Positions 54,401 through 63,867 of a DNA stretch of 64,000 nt are shown here, piece after piece. The notes under the pieces were generated by a model that did not search any database, was not told the DNA's origin, and saw nothing but the letters and a program-made list of their open reading frames with translations. The DNA comes from Nitrospira sp. Its GTDB lineage: Bacteria; Nitrospirota; Nitrospiria; Nitrospirales; Nitrospiraceae. Made by a program: the position numbers and the translations under genes. The stretch's first letter is position 1, and every line of letters begins with the position of its first letter. The DNA lies in NCBI GenBank assembly GCA_029194675.1, contig JARFXP010000003.1, forward strand, positions 698,069 to 762,068, written 5' to 3'.

Positions 54401-55541
54401 CCTTTTTTAGCCTCTCAATTAACGATCCTAAACCTTGCAACTTCGCAGTTAATGGCATTCGTTTGACGATTGCACTAACGGTCTGAGCAAGTTCGGGTGT
54501 AACTGTTCCGTTCCGAGCCATGTTCTCTAGCTGGGCCTTAAGCGCTTCGGGGCTGCTTGTGAGTGCTTGCAAGATCGAAATTTGAGCCAACCGATTTAAG
54601 TTCTGAATCGGTTTCGCAATAGCTCTAATCAGTTCAAGCTCACCAACAGTAGGTTCGGCCTTATGCATTTGTACTTTGCGGTCAGGGAAGGACAGTTGCG
54701 CATCCCCTCGGCGAATTCGAGACATGTAGCCATAAACAATGGAACGGAATTCGTCTTTTGCTTCAAGCGGCAATTGGCGTGCCTTCTCCCGGTCGTCAGC
54801 GATAAATTTTCGAGCAAACACTCCCTCGCTGCCAAACGGGTTCTGATGTCCTCTCGCCACAGTGAGGAGATCAACGAGCGAGTAAAGATCCCAGAGCCGG
54901 TTTTGGATTGGTGTCGCCGTTAACATTGGAATATAGCGAAAACGGCGTTCTTCTAGGGCTCCTCGGAACCGTCGGGCAACCTGAGGCGGCGACTCTACCC
55001 CGTACAAATTCCTAAGCTTATGAGCCTCGTCCAGAATAAGCATTTCGAAACGGTCACGCGGAATTTCGTCAAGGTAAAGACGGGCGGAGTTATACGTCGT
55101 AATGATGGCACCGTGCTCTTCCGGCTCTTTACGGATAAGATCTTTACCTGTGGCAATCGTTGAAGGGATGTTAAATTTTGACGCAAGTTCTTCTTGCCAC
55201 TGAGGCCCTAGTAGTTTTGGGCAGACAACGAGAAATTTGGAAAGACGCGACCGGGAAATCAGTTCACTAACAATCAAACCAGCACTAATTGTTTTGCCGA
55301 GTCCAACATCATCGGCGAGTAGCGTGACAGGAAGACGGCGGCAAAACGTAATTAGGTTTGCCACCTGGTGATGATATGGATTTACGCGGTCTCGCCACCG
55401 CGATTCTGACTTTAGGTCGTCGCGTTTCTCGATGACAATGGGATCGAGTAGGTCCCATTCGAGTCCTGCCCTATAAACATTATATTCGAGAGGCGTTGCG
55501 GCTTTGCCGAGGAGCCGAGTCTGCAAGTTAACATTGTACAT
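51489..55541 (-). CDS. SNF2-type helicase with 25 x 15-residue repeat tail
   Basis: 1350 residues. The helicase core has Walker A DDVGLGKT (77-84), DEAH box (171-174), GRRETQTTIQSFLRENYG near 400 and QRIGRIQR near 480. A middle region of about 290 residues (560-850) includes a charged coiled coil. Residues 873-1247 are 25 tandem units with 15-residue spacing of the form (C/S)-x-x-(S/T)-G-(K/R)-x-x, including a 120-residue super-repeat. About 100 more residues close the protein. It resembles RapA/HepA-like DNA translocases in the core only. A defence role is plausible but unproven. Confidence 0.85.
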   Translation of the reverse strand: MYNVNLQTRLLGKAATPLEYNVYRAGLEWDLLDPIVIEKRDDLKSESRWRDRVNPYHHQVANLITFCRRLPVTLLADDVGLGKTISAGLIVSELISRSRLSKFLVVCPKLLGPQWQEELASKFNIPSTIATGKDLIRKEPEEHGAIITTYNSARLYLDEIPRDRFEMLILDEAHKLRNLYGVESPPQVARRFRGALEERRFRYIPMLTATPIQNRLWDLYSLVDLLTVARGHQNPFGSEGVFARKFIADDREKARQLPLEAKDEFRSIVYGYMSRIRRGDAQLSFPDRKVQMHKAEPTVGELELIRAIAKPIQNLNRLAQISILQALTSSPEALKAQLENMARNGTVTPELAQTVSAIVKRMPLTAKLQGLGSLIERLKKESPERWRLVIFTGRRETQTTIQSFLRENYGLKVGVINGSSGQRNQQTLASFRKTPPECHVIVSTEAGSEGINLQVANVLVNYDLPWNPMIVEQRIGRIQRLASDHASVAIFNIILSGTFEEFIVGRPMEKLQLASHAIGDIEALLEASGIGEGEEDGPTGFDEKMRQLVIAALAGKDFEGATRQAEQSIEEAKQTLAREEENINSLLGGMEGAAYTGPRSPRLPSTKRSMEPREFTIDAFKMLGARVTQLEGGLVLIEENQGRQYIRFDEQSEGERRTILYKPGTGPFLDLVHRVVSSGLHNLEDLDEQPTVRCRETSSAWLRSFNASLIGIDIQTVSHCFDGQAVVRVRATVSHDSYERLVEVRCLGTEHMTPFMRTALNPVPQLIQHPREIGLSLDAVVREAQNDDGISEFCRFYLERRAEEMRAAGDARRKAKKLEDEFTPRLEMSLVGLEGKVHRRIEVQVRFKLEGEKEYASRLILDPHDPTLVDAPKLMACAKSGRKAPSVCFKQCEISGQSVLEDLLARSDLSGRSALPEFMVVCASTNKRLLKDEVEESAITGKPVTKWLLKTSPISGKRAEPEHFGRCEFTGVEILNSELSISEVSGKRYRNDETARSSYSGKCGHISEFITCAVTGQCLLDSEAERCEATGMPVSPGILQVCSVSGRRVSPSELEISSLSGRPVRRCFLKTSALSGKRAELEHFERCDFTGAEGLKDELAVSEVSGKHYRADESSRSAVSGKSGHISEFIRCHETGQPLLTTEAEQCEVTENYVQPGILETCAVSGKRVLPKALERCTWSGKKALKNFLVSSSISGAKVLADLAIQSAAGEYCMPSESRVCSWSGEKAHPDDIRVCEITGLAVHFQFTGNARHPRLQPLASLLDGTRRTMDAAESWDSIAKHVQAIVGSGRCTVESAVLSPDRRRLAVCCRVVRYLFVQNYVGTVYTLDEQSIEGHLGIGKRTAQSWTGD
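51801..52925 (-). repeat. Coding repeat array, 25 units of 45 bp
   Basis: This codes residues 873-1247 of the helicase. The (S/T)-G motif recurs every 15 residues across the array with a single one-residue slip near unit 23. Units 5-12 and 13-20 match one another (offset 120 residues, 360 bp), for example KTSPISGKRAEPEHFGRCEF and KTSALSGKRAELEHFERCDF. Cys occurs at the first position of about half of the units. Confidence 0.85.
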
Positions 55542-55981
55542 ATGGAAGTACCAATGCTTAGGTGTGCCCTTATTTTATACCTGAATCCGGCGTGAGAAAG
55601 TGATGTGTGATCGTTCTGCACAGCCAGGGCCTCGCAGAATTCCTGTTCAGGTGCGTGGGACTGAAAGCTACCTAACAGGTAGGATTCAGTCCTATGCCCA
55701 GCGGACCGTATGCTCTGCGGCAGATCAAAAGACTCAAGGTGTGAAGCTCACGCTTCCACGCCGGATTCAGGTTATATTGTTGTTGGAAGTTTAGCAGACA
55801 AGAGCGATCGACCCGATCGCCATCTTGAAGTACGGTCCTGCAAAGAAACTGTTGCCAGTTTGAAGTTACTGAGCCGACCATCAAATAGTGCGTAGTGTGA
55901 GCCGAATAATCGCCTGTTTTGCGTGAAGAAATGCACTTTCAGAGAAGTTATACACGCACACTTTGACGGTCTCATCAGTAA
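55542..55981. other. Degenerate region upstream of the helicase
   Basis: About 440 bp between the helicase start and the next relic. It has short broken open frames on the plus strand (for example 55600-55794) without recognisable domains. It probably includes the helicase promoter and decayed sequence. Confidence 0.35.
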
Positions 55982-56978
55982 ATGTTGATTTATAGATATA
56001 GATGGCTCGCTGAGCGACGAGCGTTTTGTTTTCGATCTCCAAGAGCATGGCGAACTACCCGGTTTGTCGTTGATCCAGCTGTTCTTGAAGGCCACCTTGA
56101 GGCAATCTTTCAGGGATGGCAGTCGAGTCCTCCCGCCCGTGCAGTTCTTGAATCACCGTCCAAAGTCAAGTTGGGGGCACGTCTTGTGTTGTGCATTCCG
56201 CTGAACGAATCACAAGCCAAGGGCTCACCTCCTTCAGGCACGCACCGCCACCTTACTGTGCACAGCGAATGAACCGCGATTCGGTCTCGCCTCTCCTCTG
56301 CGTCGAATTGGGTGACCAGCTGATCTCTCCATTTGGGAAAGCAGTGTCGTTTGAACAGAATATGAACGGATTGCAGCGCTACGGGATGGCATCCGGACGA
56401 CCAAGCCTTCCTCACACAAAGGCACCTATGTCTTTTGCGAGGCTTCATAGCCGGATGACACAGACATCAAAGGTTACCAGCAATTATTTTTGTTGGACGA
56501 ACAGGGCGAAGTCGTATCACGAGATATTCCGCGTATCCTGGGTGCGTTGAAGTGCGGGCATGAACTAATGGGATCGGCATTGCCCGCTGGTTACAATTCA
56601 ACGGTGACGCGCGTGAAGCAATTGTTTGCCGAAGAAGTGACACATCGGCAGGCCGAACGGGAGCACAGGCTTGGCTTATCTTCCGGACAACGATACATTC
56701 TTCGCGAAATGCGCCTCTTGTTTGGCGTCACCACAGAGGACGATATTAAGGTCCAAATCAATGTACTGGAAAAGGCTTTCCGTGGGCGTGTGACAAAGGC
56801 CATCAATAAAGAATTGAATCTTTTACGCCGCAACGGCGTAACCGGCGATGGCCTTTTGAAGACGCTGGCAAATCTCTTCACTCAACACAACATGCGGTCT
56901 TGGATGGATCGCCAAGGCTCCCTGCTCACTCACCCGACACCAAAGATTGTTTGCAGCGAAGCGTTGGGCGTCTCTTAG
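55982..56978 (+). pseudogene. Decayed 3' end of a helicase-like gene
   Basis: The plus strand from 56490 is open for 162 codons: LLDEQGEVVSRDIPRILGALK, then TRVKQLFAEEVTHRQAEREHRLGLSSGQRYILREMRLLFG and LEKAFRGRVTKAINKELNLLRRNGVTGDGLLKTLANL. It resembles the C-terminal part of phage/defence-type SNF2 helicases. The frame before it (SSHKGTYVFCEAS then TAG, then PDDTDIKGYQQLF) is broken by a stop, and upstream pieces lie in other frames. No start region remains, so it is a relic; its identity is a moderate guess. Confidence 0.5.
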
Positions 56979-57125
56979 GAAGCCTGTACTAGCCCCCGTG
57001 AAGTGCATTGATTGCTTTAGCGTGAGCTGGAGCTGACTGACCTCTTCCCATAAAAGTAGACCGGAACCGAGCATTCGCTTCGAGACAGCCTGAACAGCCG
57101 TTATGTCCATTGTTGTGTTCCATGA

Positions 57126-57271
57126 CTACCCGGGATTAAGTCTCTCCTCCACATCCTTCAATCCTCGCTCAATTTTTCCCGCACATAAATATGATACTGA
57201 ATCTCTTCGAATGACGCTTCATCGGGAAGCCGATCAAGAAGTTTGCCAACCGCGTCTTTTGGTGTGCTCAT
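57126..57271 (-). pseudogene. Frameshifted small antitoxin gene
   Basis: The minus strand from the ATG at 57271 encodes MSTPKDAVGKLLDRLPDEAS, then FEEIQYHIYVREK, the start of a known small antitoxin family (addiction-module, about 70 residues). After that, an A-tract of five in place of six shifts the frame: frame 0 stops at 57158, while the family-like continuation IERGLKDVEERLNPG is in the next frame and stops at 57126. No toxin gene is seen beside it. The rest of the 56979-57302 gap holds no clear gene. Confidence 0.6.
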
Positions 57272-57302
57272 CGAAACCTGCCAAGTAGGGCCCAACCCCT
57301 CC

Positions 57303-58010
57303 TCACACCCCTACCTTCGCCTTCTTGATCCCCTCTACTATCGACGACAGAATAGTCCGCCCGTCTTCGTTGCCCAAAACCGATTCGGCACAACGTTCCG
57401 GATGCGGCATCATGCCCAACACATTGCCTTCGGCATTGCGAATGCCGGCAATATTATCAAGAGAACCGTTCGGACAAGCCTCCGGCGTCACCGTCCCGTC
57501 TGCCGTGCAATAACGGAAGATGATCTGTGCATTGGCTTGAAGCCCGGCTAGTGTCACTGGATCGGTATAGTAGTTCCCGTCCGCGTGAGCGATCGGGATC
57601 TTGAGCACTTGTCCGGACCTGCAAACATTTGTAAACGGCGTCGCAGCATTCTCCACTTTGACACAGGTCTCGCGGCAGATAAAATGCAACGACTTATTCC
57701 GCAACATGGTGCCCGGCAGTAGTCCTGCCTCGAGGAGAATCTGGAATCCATTGCAAATCCCGAGCACTAACCCACCTCCGGAGGCGAATTCTTTCACCGC
57801 GTTCATCACCGGCGAAAACCGCGCAATCGCTCCAGTCCGGAGATAGTCACCGTACGAAAATCCACCGGGCAGGATGACGGCATCTACACCGGCGAAAGAA
57901 GTTTCCTTGTGCCAGATCATCGTCACATCTTGTTCCAGCACGTCTTTGAAGACATGCTCGCAGTCGTGATCACAATTGCTACCGGGGAACACAACGACGC
58001 CGATGTTCAT
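57303..58010 (-). CDS. purQ: Phosphoribosylformylglycinamidine synthase subunit PurQ
   Basis: A 235-residue class I glutaminase that makes ammonia for PurL. Nucleophile Cys lies in [11 protein letters not shown] near 86; GMMPHPER supplies the His-x-Glu pair. The N-terminal [12 protein letters not shown] is typical. It works with PurS and PurL; purL is at 11848. It is the last gene of the minus-strand operon and follows purS after 29 bp. Confidence 0.96.
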   Translation of the reverse strand: MNIGVVVFPGSNCDHDCEHVFKDVLEQDVTMIWHKETSFAGVDAVILPGGFSYGDYLRTGAIARFSPVMNAVKEFASGGGLVLGICNGFQILLEAGLLPGTMLRNKSLHFICRETCVKVENAATPFTNVCRSGQVLKIPIAHADGNYYTDPVTLAGLQANAQIIFRYCTADGTVTPEACPNGSLDNIAGIRNAEGNVLGMMPHPERCAESVLGNEDGRTILSSIVEGIKKAKVGV

Positions 58011-58039
58011 AGCCCAACAAGAAGGAAGGTGAGGTTCAG

Positions 58040-58282
58040 TCAGCTTTGCAATTCGTACCGATACTCTTCAATGATCGTATTCGCCAATAACTTTTCACAC
58101 ATGCCTTTGATCTCGGCCTCAGCCTTGGCCATATCGTTTTGATCGAGATCCAACTCCATGTATTTCCCAACACGCACATTCGTCGCATTCTTAAACCCCA
58201 ATGAGTCCAGCGCATGTTCAATGGCTTTGCCTTGGGGATCCAAGATGCCCTGCTTCAGCGTCACATGAATTTTGGCTTTCAC
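58040..58282 (-). CDS. purS: Phosphoribosylformylglycinamidine synthase subunit PurS
   Basis: An 80-residue PurS, which bridges PurQ and PurL. The start is GTG at 58282 with GGAGAG 7 bases before it; the open frame extends to 58450, but that part overlaps the previous gene. [27 protein letters not shown] and the final IIEEYRYEL are diagnostic. The start overlaps the stop of the membrane protein gene (GTGA). Confidence 0.93.
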   Translation of the reverse strand: MKAKIHVTLKQGILDPQGKAIEHALDSLGFKNATNVRVGKYMELDLDQNDMAKAEAEIKGMCEKLLANTIIEEYRYELQS

Positions 58283-58497
58283 GACTTGCTCTCCAGCTTT
58301 TTCTCGGCTTCGTTCAACCGATCCACATATTTCTTGATCCACAATATGGCCGCGATGGTCAGTCCGCCGGCAAATACCAGCCCAACGAACGCCCAGCGCC
58401 AGGGCGACTCGTTCAACCGATAGGCCATCACCCCCACAATGGCCGCCCAAACCACCACCGATGCGATCAGGCCATAATTCAAATATGCCCGCAGCAT
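58279..58497 (-). CDS. Small membrane protein in the purine operon
   Basis: A 72-residue protein with two membrane helices (about 10-28 and 36-54) and a charged tail (KKYVDRLNEAEKKLESK). No family was recognised. It overlaps the purS start by four bases, so it is translated with the purine genes though its function is not obviously purine-related. Confidence 0.65.
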   Translation of the reverse strand: MLRAYLNYGLIASVVVWAAIVGVMAYRLNESPWRWAFVGLVFAGGLTIAAILWIKKYVDRLNEAEKKLESKS

Positions 58498-58535
58498 CTC
58501 TTCCCTTCTTTCTTCTCTTCCTCCCCCCTAGTTGA

Positions 58536-58747
58536 AAAGGGCGAGCTGGGATTACCAGGCGCCTTGCACGAAGGCTCGTACTACCCGCACTCCACGACCC
58601 ATGCGATCCGCAGAGCGGACGGCGAGCACTCTCCGAAGTTCCGTTTGAATTTCATTCAAAACGGAACAAGTTGCGCAGCCGAGCAGAGGGAGTGGTATGT
58701 GCGGTCGAGCCGAAGTGCCGAAGCCTGATAATTCCAGCTCACCCTTT
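58536..58747. repeat. Long imperfect palindrome between purC and the next gene
   Basis: The arms at 58536-58560 and 58723-58747 match at 22 of 25 positions as reverse complements (core GAGCTGG/CCAGCTC). Inside, TTCCGTTTGAA and TTCAAAACGGAA form another hairpin (about 58638-58665), and the arms continue imperfectly through GAAGGCTCG and CGAGCC. The right arm begins 3 bp after the purC stop. Two of the three arm mismatches become G-U pairs in the operon-sense RNA. It looks like a MITE inserted in the operon or a regulatory RNA structure. Confidence 0.65.
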
Positions 58748-58750
58748 CGC

Positions 58751-59455
58751 TTACCCGCACACCCTTTTCAACACCTCCTGATATGCTTCCTCGATCTTCC
58801 CCATATCCTTTCTAAAACGATCTTTATCCATCGACTCACCGGTCGTCATATCCCAGAAACGACAGGTATCCGGAGAAATTTCGTCCGCCAGAATCAGTTT
58901 ATTGTGAAATACTCCGAACTCGAGCTTGAAATCGACGAGCTGCATCTTCCGCTCAGCGAAGAAGGGTTTGATGACCTTATTAACCGCGTGCCCCAGTTCA
59001 CGCAACTCACGCAAGACGCCCGGCGTCGCAACATTCATCAGCTGCAGATGATCGTCATTGACCAACGGATCGCCAAGAGCGTCGTTCTTGTAATAAAACT
59101 CAACGACCGCCGGATCGATCCGGTTCCCCTCCTTCAGCCCGAGCCGTTTGGCCAAACTGCCCGCCACGACGTTTCGGATCACGACTTCGATGGGTACGAT
59201 CCTGACTCTCTTCGTAAGCATTTCACGGTCGTTCAACCGCTCCACAAAGTGTGTCCCTATCCCACCCTGCTCCAAGAGCCGAAAAAGTCGCTCGGAGACC
59301 TTGTTGTTAATGACGCCTTTGTCGACGATGGTGCCGCGCTTCTGTGCGTTGAACGCCGTCGCATCGTCCTTGAAATACTGTACGACTTGGTCGGGATTTC
59401 CCGTCGAAAAGATCTTCTTCGCCTTGCCCTCGTAAAGAAGCTCGCCCGTCGCCAT
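58751..59455 (-). CDS. purC: SAICAR synthase PurC
   Basis: 234 residues, the standard bacterial length. It condenses CAIR with aspartate using ATP. LLYEGKAKKIFSTGNPDQVVQYFKDDATAFNA is the N-terminal signature, VEVVIRNVVAGSLAKRLG the middle one, and KLILADEISPDTCRFWD the ATP-site one. It starts 23 bp after the chlorite dismutase gene in the same operon. Confidence 0.97.
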   Translation of the reverse strand: MATGELLYEGKAKKIFSTGNPDQVVQYFKDDATAFNAQKRGTIVDKGVINNKVSERLFRLLEQGGIGTHFVERLNDREMLTKRVRIVPIEVVIRNVVAGSLAKRLGLKEGNRIDPAVVEFYYKNDALGDPLVNDDHLQLMNVATPGVLRELRELGHAVNKVIKPFFAERKMQLVDFKLEFGVFHNKLILADEISPDTCRFWDMTTGESMDKDRFRKDMGKIEEAYQEVLKRVCG

Positions 59456-59478
59456 GATCGGACCTCAAATGGTTCAAC

Positions 59479-60270
59479 TTACTGCGCCAACAGTTCTACA
59501 ACCTCGTCCAACGATTTCATTGTGCCGAGCAGGATCGGATGTCCGAATCGCCGCGTATAGCGGAATTCCTGCACTTTTTCAAGCGACAGCACCAGGCTGT
59601 GAAAGTCTTCCAGCTTGGCGGTTTCAAAATAGGTAATGAAGTCCAGATCATCCAGTCCGCTGGAGTGATAGAGCTTCCGTTGGACCGTCTTCAAGTAGGG
59701 CAGCGTGGCGGCGGTATGTTCCTGCATCATCGCGGCCCGTTTCTCCTGATCCAGCCCCCACCACTCGGCCGATTTCCGGATCGGAATCACAATCGCATAT
59801 GGTTTCTTGCCGGGCTCACTGACGGCATTTAAGTCAGCCTTCATCTGATCCGAGAATTCCGGCACATAATTCGGCTTCTTGGTGAGCCCGTGCATGATCC
59901 CGACCGTTTTGAGGTGTTTCCCAAATTGGCTGCTCTTCAGATCAAGGAGAAACTCCTGTGTGTTGTGCAATTCAGCCGCATGAATCCTGAACAAGAGGTC
60001 CGCTTGATCGGAAAGCCCTCGAAGAAGGTACAGATCGATTGCCACATGCTCTCGATGCTGTTCCACCACACCTTTCAGCGAGGTCAGACGGACGATCCGC
60101 GTCGCTGGGTCTTGTTTCGCCCACTCCTCATTGAGCGCGAAGACGGCGAACGTGCCGTAGACCCCCGGTGCAGTGAGAAGCTTTTCTCGATCCACCGCCT
60201 GAGCGTTCGATACCCCAGGACCAGCCATCAACCAAATCAGCACCAGCCCCATGACACGTGATTGAGTCAT
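59479..60270 (-). CDS. cld: Chlorite dismutase (lineage I), exported
   Basis: A 263-residue haem enzyme that turns chlorite into chloride and O2. The signal peptide of about 25 residues ends SNAQA. The mature sequence is close to the Nitrospira enzyme as I remember it: proximal H185 (MQEHTAATLPYL), distal R198 (KTVQRKLYH), K166 and W170/W171 (PIRKSAEWWGL), E235 in the haem pocket. The pentameric lineage I length fits. Its ATG overlaps the purB stop (ATGA), so it is translated with a purine gene. A strong taxonomic marker. Confidence 0.95.
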   Translation of the reverse strand: MTQSRVMGLVLIWLMAGPGVSNAQAVDREKLLTAPGVYGTFAVFALNEEWAKQDPATRIVRLTSLKGVVEQHREHVAIDLYLLRGLSDQADLLFRIHAAELHNTQEFLLDLKSSQFGKHLKTVGIMHGLTKKPNYVPEFSDQMKADLNAVSEPGKKPYAIVIPIRKSAEWWGLDQEKRAAMMQEHTAATLPYLKTVQRKLYHSSGLDDLDFITYFETAKLEDFHSLVLSLEKVQEFRYTRRFGHPILLGTMKSLDEVVELLAQ

Positions 60271-61607
60271 GATCGCGCTCCCTTCCTCTTGATGCCTGGC
60301 GAACGCTGTCCTCCCTGCCCGAACACCCGCCGATAGATCTGATCGAGGTGGCGCAGATAGTGTGTTGGGTTGAAACAGGCGGCAATTTCACTCTTTGTGA
60401 GATGCTCTGAAATAAAAGGGTCTTTGCCGACCAATTCTTGCAATCCGCCCCCTCCCCTCCAGGAGGCCATGGCATTGCGCTGAACCGCTTCGTATGACTC
60501 CTTTCGTTGCGCCCCCTTCTCAACCAGGGTCAACAGCAACCGCTGCGAATAAATGAGTCCGCCCGTCAGTTCGAGGTTCTGCCTCATTCGATCAGGGTAG
60601 ACGACCAAGTGCTTGACCAGATCCGTCACCTTGGCAAGCATGTAGTCGATCAAGATTGTACTGTCCGGCATGATCACCCGCTCGACGGACGAATGGCTGA
60701 TGTCGCGTTCATGCCAGAGTGCGACGTTTTCCATCGCCGCTACGCTGTTGGCCCGCACCACCCGAGCCAAGCCGCAGAGGTTCTCCGAGACAATCGGGTT
60801 CCGTTTGTGAGGCATCGCCGACGATCCCTTTTGTCCTTCTGAGAAAAACTCTTCGGCTTCGAGCACTTCTGTGCGCTGAAGATGACGAATCTCGGTGGCA
60901 AACTTCTCGATGCTTGCAGCAAGCAAGGCAAGCGCCGTTGAATAGAAGGCATGGCGATCACGTTGGACAACCTGATTCGAGACGGGATCCGCCTTCAAGC
61001 CGAGTTTGTCGCACACATATTCTTCGATGTCGGGCCCCTGGTGCGCGAAGGTCCCCATCGCGCCGGACAACTTGCCGACGGCAATCTCGTTCCGCACCTG
61101 TCGCAACCGTGCCCGATGACGTCGGACTTCTTCGTACCACAGGGCCATCTTCAGACCAAATGAGATTGGCTCCCCGTGAATGCCATGTGACCGCCCCACC
61201 ATCACCTGGTTTTTGTAACGGAACGCCTGCTGTTTCAGCACGACGAGAAGCTCATCAACCCCTCCCAGGATCAGATCGAGCGCCTCGGTCATTTGTATGG
61301 CAAGCGAGGTATCGACAATGTCCGAGGACGTGAGTCCCATGTGGAGAAACCGATGTTCCGGCCCTACCGTGTCCATGAGCGATTCAAGAAAGGCGATCAC
61401 GTCGTGTTTCGTAACATTTTCGATTTCGGCGATCCGTTCGACATCGACCTTGGCCTTCTTCCGGATTTTCGCCGCCGTCCCTCGCGGTGCCTGTTTGGCC
61501 CGCTCGAAGGCCGCACAGGCCTGCAGTTCAACCTCCAACCAGATCTCATACTTATGCTTCAGGTCCCAGATGGCCTTCATTCGGGGACGCGTGTAACGCT
61601 CAATCAC
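60267..61607 (-). CDS. purB: Adenylosuccinate lyase PurB
   Basis: A 446-residue fumarase-superfamily enzyme that acts twice in purine synthesis. The signature [12 protein letters not shown] is present near residue 262; [18 protein letters not shown] and [12 protein letters not shown] are the other conserved blocks. Its start overlaps the nusB stop by 8 bases and its stop overlaps cld. Confidence 0.97.
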   Translation of the reverse strand: MIERYTRPRMKAIWDLKHKYEIWLEVELQACAAFERAKQAPRGTAAKIRKKAKVDVERIAEIENVTKHDVIAFLESLMDTVGPEHRFLHMGLTSSDIVDTSLAIQMTEALDLILGGVDELLVVLKQQAFRYKNQVMVGRSHGIHGEPISFGLKMALWYEEVRRHRARLRQVRNEIAVGKLSGAMGTFAHQGPDIEEYVCDKLGLKADPVSNQVVQRDRHAFYSTALALLAASIEKFATEIRHLQRTEVLEAEEFFSEGQKGSSAMPHKRNPIVSENLCGLARVVRANSVAAMENVALWHERDISHSSVERVIMPDSTILIDYMLAKVTDLVKHLVVYPDRMRQNLELTGGLIYSQRLLLTLVEKGAQRKESYEAVQRNAMASWRGGGGLQELVGKDPFISEHLTKSEIAACFNPTHYLRHLDQIYRRVFGQGGQRSPGIKRKGARS

Positions 61608-62061
61608 TGTCGGCTCTCCTCCAAACCGCCCGATCCGGGTCCGCCCGCTTTGCAGCCAACCGCGACTCGGTCGCCAAGGCCTTGTCCAAAACCGCGTTCA
61701 CAAACTTTGAGGCATCGTCATCGCCGAAACTTTTCGCGAGTTCGATGGCTTCATCCATGGTGACCTTTGCAGGCACCTCATCCAACCATAGCAACTCATA
61801 CAGTCCAGCACGCAAGATGTTGCGGTCGACGATGGGCATGCGGCTGACTGTCCAATTCGTCGCATACTTACCGATGGTGGCATCGAGCTCTTTTTTGTGC
61901 TCCAGCACACCCTGCACCAACTGTTCTGCGAACGCTTTTGACTCATCAGACGCCGAATATTCATTCCAAAACTCGTCGAGGTGCACGTCAGCCTTCCCGT
62001 GAATGTCATGCTGAAACAGAATCTGCAAGGCTCGCTCGCGCGCCTGATGACGAGCTCCCAT
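61600..62061 (-). CDS. nusB: Transcription antitermination factor NusB
   Basis: 153 residues from the ATG at 62061 ([19 protein letters not shown]); an upstream ATG at 62076 lies inside the ribH 3' end. Conserved blocks are [32 protein letters not shown] and the [25 protein letters not shown] end. It acts with NusE at boxA in rRNA antitermination. Placement directly after ribH is common in bacteria. Confidence 0.95.
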   Translation of the reverse strand: MGARHQARERALQILFQHDIHGKADVHLDEFWNEYSASDESKAFAEQLVQGVLEHKKELDATIGKYATNWTVSRMPIVDRNILRAGLYELLWLDEVPAKVTMDEAIELAKSFGDDDASKFVNAVLDKALATESRLAAKRADPDRAVWRRADSD

Positions 62062-62065
62062 CACG

Positions 62066-62599
62066 CTAGTTCGCAAGCCGCCGCGCGGCCGTCCGTGGTG
62101 TAACCGATTTCCCCGTCTCCGATTTCTGTCTCATCCTGTCCACCTGTTTCATCACCATCACCATCTCGATCGCGGACTTCGCCGCCTCGCCGCCACGGTT
62201 GAATTTCTTCCTGTCCGCACGCTCTACCGCCTGCGCAACCGTCTCAGTGGTCAACACACCGAAGATGACCGGAATATCGGTGTCTAAAGCCGCTTGACCG
62301 ATGCCTCGACTCACTTCGGCACTGATATACTCAAAATGTGGGGTGTCGCCACGAATGACCGCCCCCAAGCAAATGACCGCATTGAACCGACCTGACTTGG
62401 CCATAGCACGAGCTACGAGCGGAATTTCGAACGCTCCCGGTACCCGCACGACATGCATGTTTTCTTTACGGACACCATGGGCACTCAGCGTATCGACGCA
62501 GGCATTCACTAATTTGTTCGTGATCTGTTGATTGAACTTCGCCGCGACGATACCGAACCGAAGTCCCGCCGCAGAACGCTCAGCTTTTCGGTGTTTCAT
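62066..62599 (-). CDS. ribH: 6,7-dimethyl-8-ribityllumazine synthase RibH
   Basis: 177 residues. [52 protein letters not shown] and [10 protein letters not shown] are the diagnostic blocks; a 25-residue tail is extra. It forms the lumazine precursor of riboflavin from the two products of RibBA and RibD. It follows ribBA by 51 bp. Confidence 0.97.
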   Translation of the reverse strand: MKHRKAERSAAGLRFGIVAAKFNQQITNKLVNACVDTLSAHGVRKENMHVVRVPGAFEIPLVARAMAKSGRFNAVICLGAVIRGDTPHFEYISAEVSRGIGQAALDTDIPVIFGVLTTETVAQAVERADRKKFNRGGEAAKSAIEMVMVMKQVDRMRQKSETGKSVTPRTAARRLAN

Positions 62600-62650
62600 G
62601 CCTCAATAGCCGTTCCGACCTACTGTCCCGAAGACGGACTGGAATCCTCC

Positions 62651-63859
62651 TCAGACTTTCTTGAGAAGATGGCCCAATTTCGCCTTCTTCGTCCGAAGAT
62701 ACCGCACATTCGCGGCGTGCGGAGGAACCTCGATCGAAACACGTTCGACAACTTTGAGGCCGTATCCCTCGATTCCAACGATCTTCCTCGGGTTATTCGT
62801 AATCAACTTGATCTGGTGCAGACCGAGATTCGCCAAAATTTGCGCGCCGACTCCATAGTCGCGGAGATCCGCCTTGAATCCGAGTTGCAGATTGGCTTCA
62901 ACCGTATCACTCCCTTGATCCTGCAGCCCATAGGCCTTGATCTTATTCAGCAACCCGATTCCTCTGCCTTCTTGATTCAGATACAGGAGAACGCCTCGGC
63001 CCTCCTTCTGAATGATCTCCATCGCGGAGTGCAATTGATCGCGGCAATCGCAACGCAACGATCCTAACGCGTCAGCCGTCAAACATCCGGAGTGTACACG
63101 GACGAGTGTCGGTGTCCCGCCGTCGACAGGGCCTTTCACCAGGGCAATGTGCGTCACTCCGTCGATCTGATTCTCGAACGCCACCGCCTCGAACTCGCCG
63201 AAAGTCGTGGGCAATCGTGCGCTTGCCATCCGTTTGACGAAGGTTTCCCTCCGCATGCGGTATTCGATCAAGGCCTTCACGGTCACCATCCTCAGTTTAT
63301 GGGTCCTGGCGAACTTCGTCAGCTCGGGTACACGAGCCATGGTCCCATCCGCATTCATGATCTCGCAGATCACTCCAGCAGGACGCAGACCGGCCAGCCT
63401 AGCCAGATCGACAGATCCCTCGGTTTGCCCAGCGCGCCGGAGCACTCCGCCTGTCTGTGCCTTGAGTGGAAAGACGTGACCAGGTCGGGCGAGATCGCTA
63501 GGTTTGGATTTGGGGTCGATCGCCACATGAATCGTCGTGGCTCGATCAGCGGCCGAGATCCCCGTCGTCACGTCTTTTCGTGCATCGATCGAGACGGTGA
63601 AGGCGGTCCCGAACGTCGCGGTATTCTCGGAAGCCTGCTGTGGCAACTGCAGTTCTTCCACCCGTTCAGGCGTCAGGGTTAGACAAATCAGGCCTCGGGC
63701 ATGCGTGGCCATGAAGTTGATCACGTGTGGAGTGACTTTCTCCGCGGCGATGACCAAGTCACCCTCATTTTCACGATCCTCATCGTCCACCAAGATGATG
63801 CACTTTCCTTTCTTGATGTCGCGAATCGCATTTTCGATGCTATCGAAAGGAGTGGCCAT
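62651..63859 (-). CDS. ribBA: Bifunctional DHBP synthase / GTP cyclohydrolase II RibBA
   Basis: 402 residues. The N-terminal half (about 1-205) is 3,4-dihydroxy-2-butanone-4-phosphate synthase ([35 protein letters not shown]). The C-terminal half (about 206-400) is GTP cyclohydrolase II, with zinc cysteines in [20 protein letters not shown] and the catalytic [11 protein letters not shown]. Both entry steps to riboflavin are thus in one protein. It is the first fully visible gene of the operon. Confidence 0.97.
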   Translation of the reverse strand: MATPFDSIENAIRDIKKGKCIILVDDEDRENEGDLVIAAEKVTPHVINFMATHARGLICLTLTPERVEELQLPQQASENTATFGTAFTVSIDARKDVTTGISAADRATTIHVAIDPKSKPSDLARPGHVFPLKAQTGGVLRRAGQTEGSVDLARLAGLRPAGVICEIMNADGTMARVPELTKFARTHKLRMVTVKALIEYRMRRETFVKRMASARLPTTFGEFEAVAFENQIDGVTHIALVKGPVDGGTPTLVRVHSGCLTADALGSLRCDCRDQLHSAMEIIQKEGRGVLLYLNQEGRGIGLLNKIKAYGLQDQGSDTVEANLQLGFKADLRDYGVGAQILANLGLHQIKLITNNPRKIVGIEGYGLKVVERVSIEVPPHAANVRYLRTKKAKLGHLLKKV

Positions 63860-63867
63860 GTCTAAGT

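Noticed and set aside
56823..57110. 95-codon minus-strand ORF (MDITAVQAVSKRML...)
   Set aside because: Overlaps the better supported plus-strand relic and has no recognisable family.
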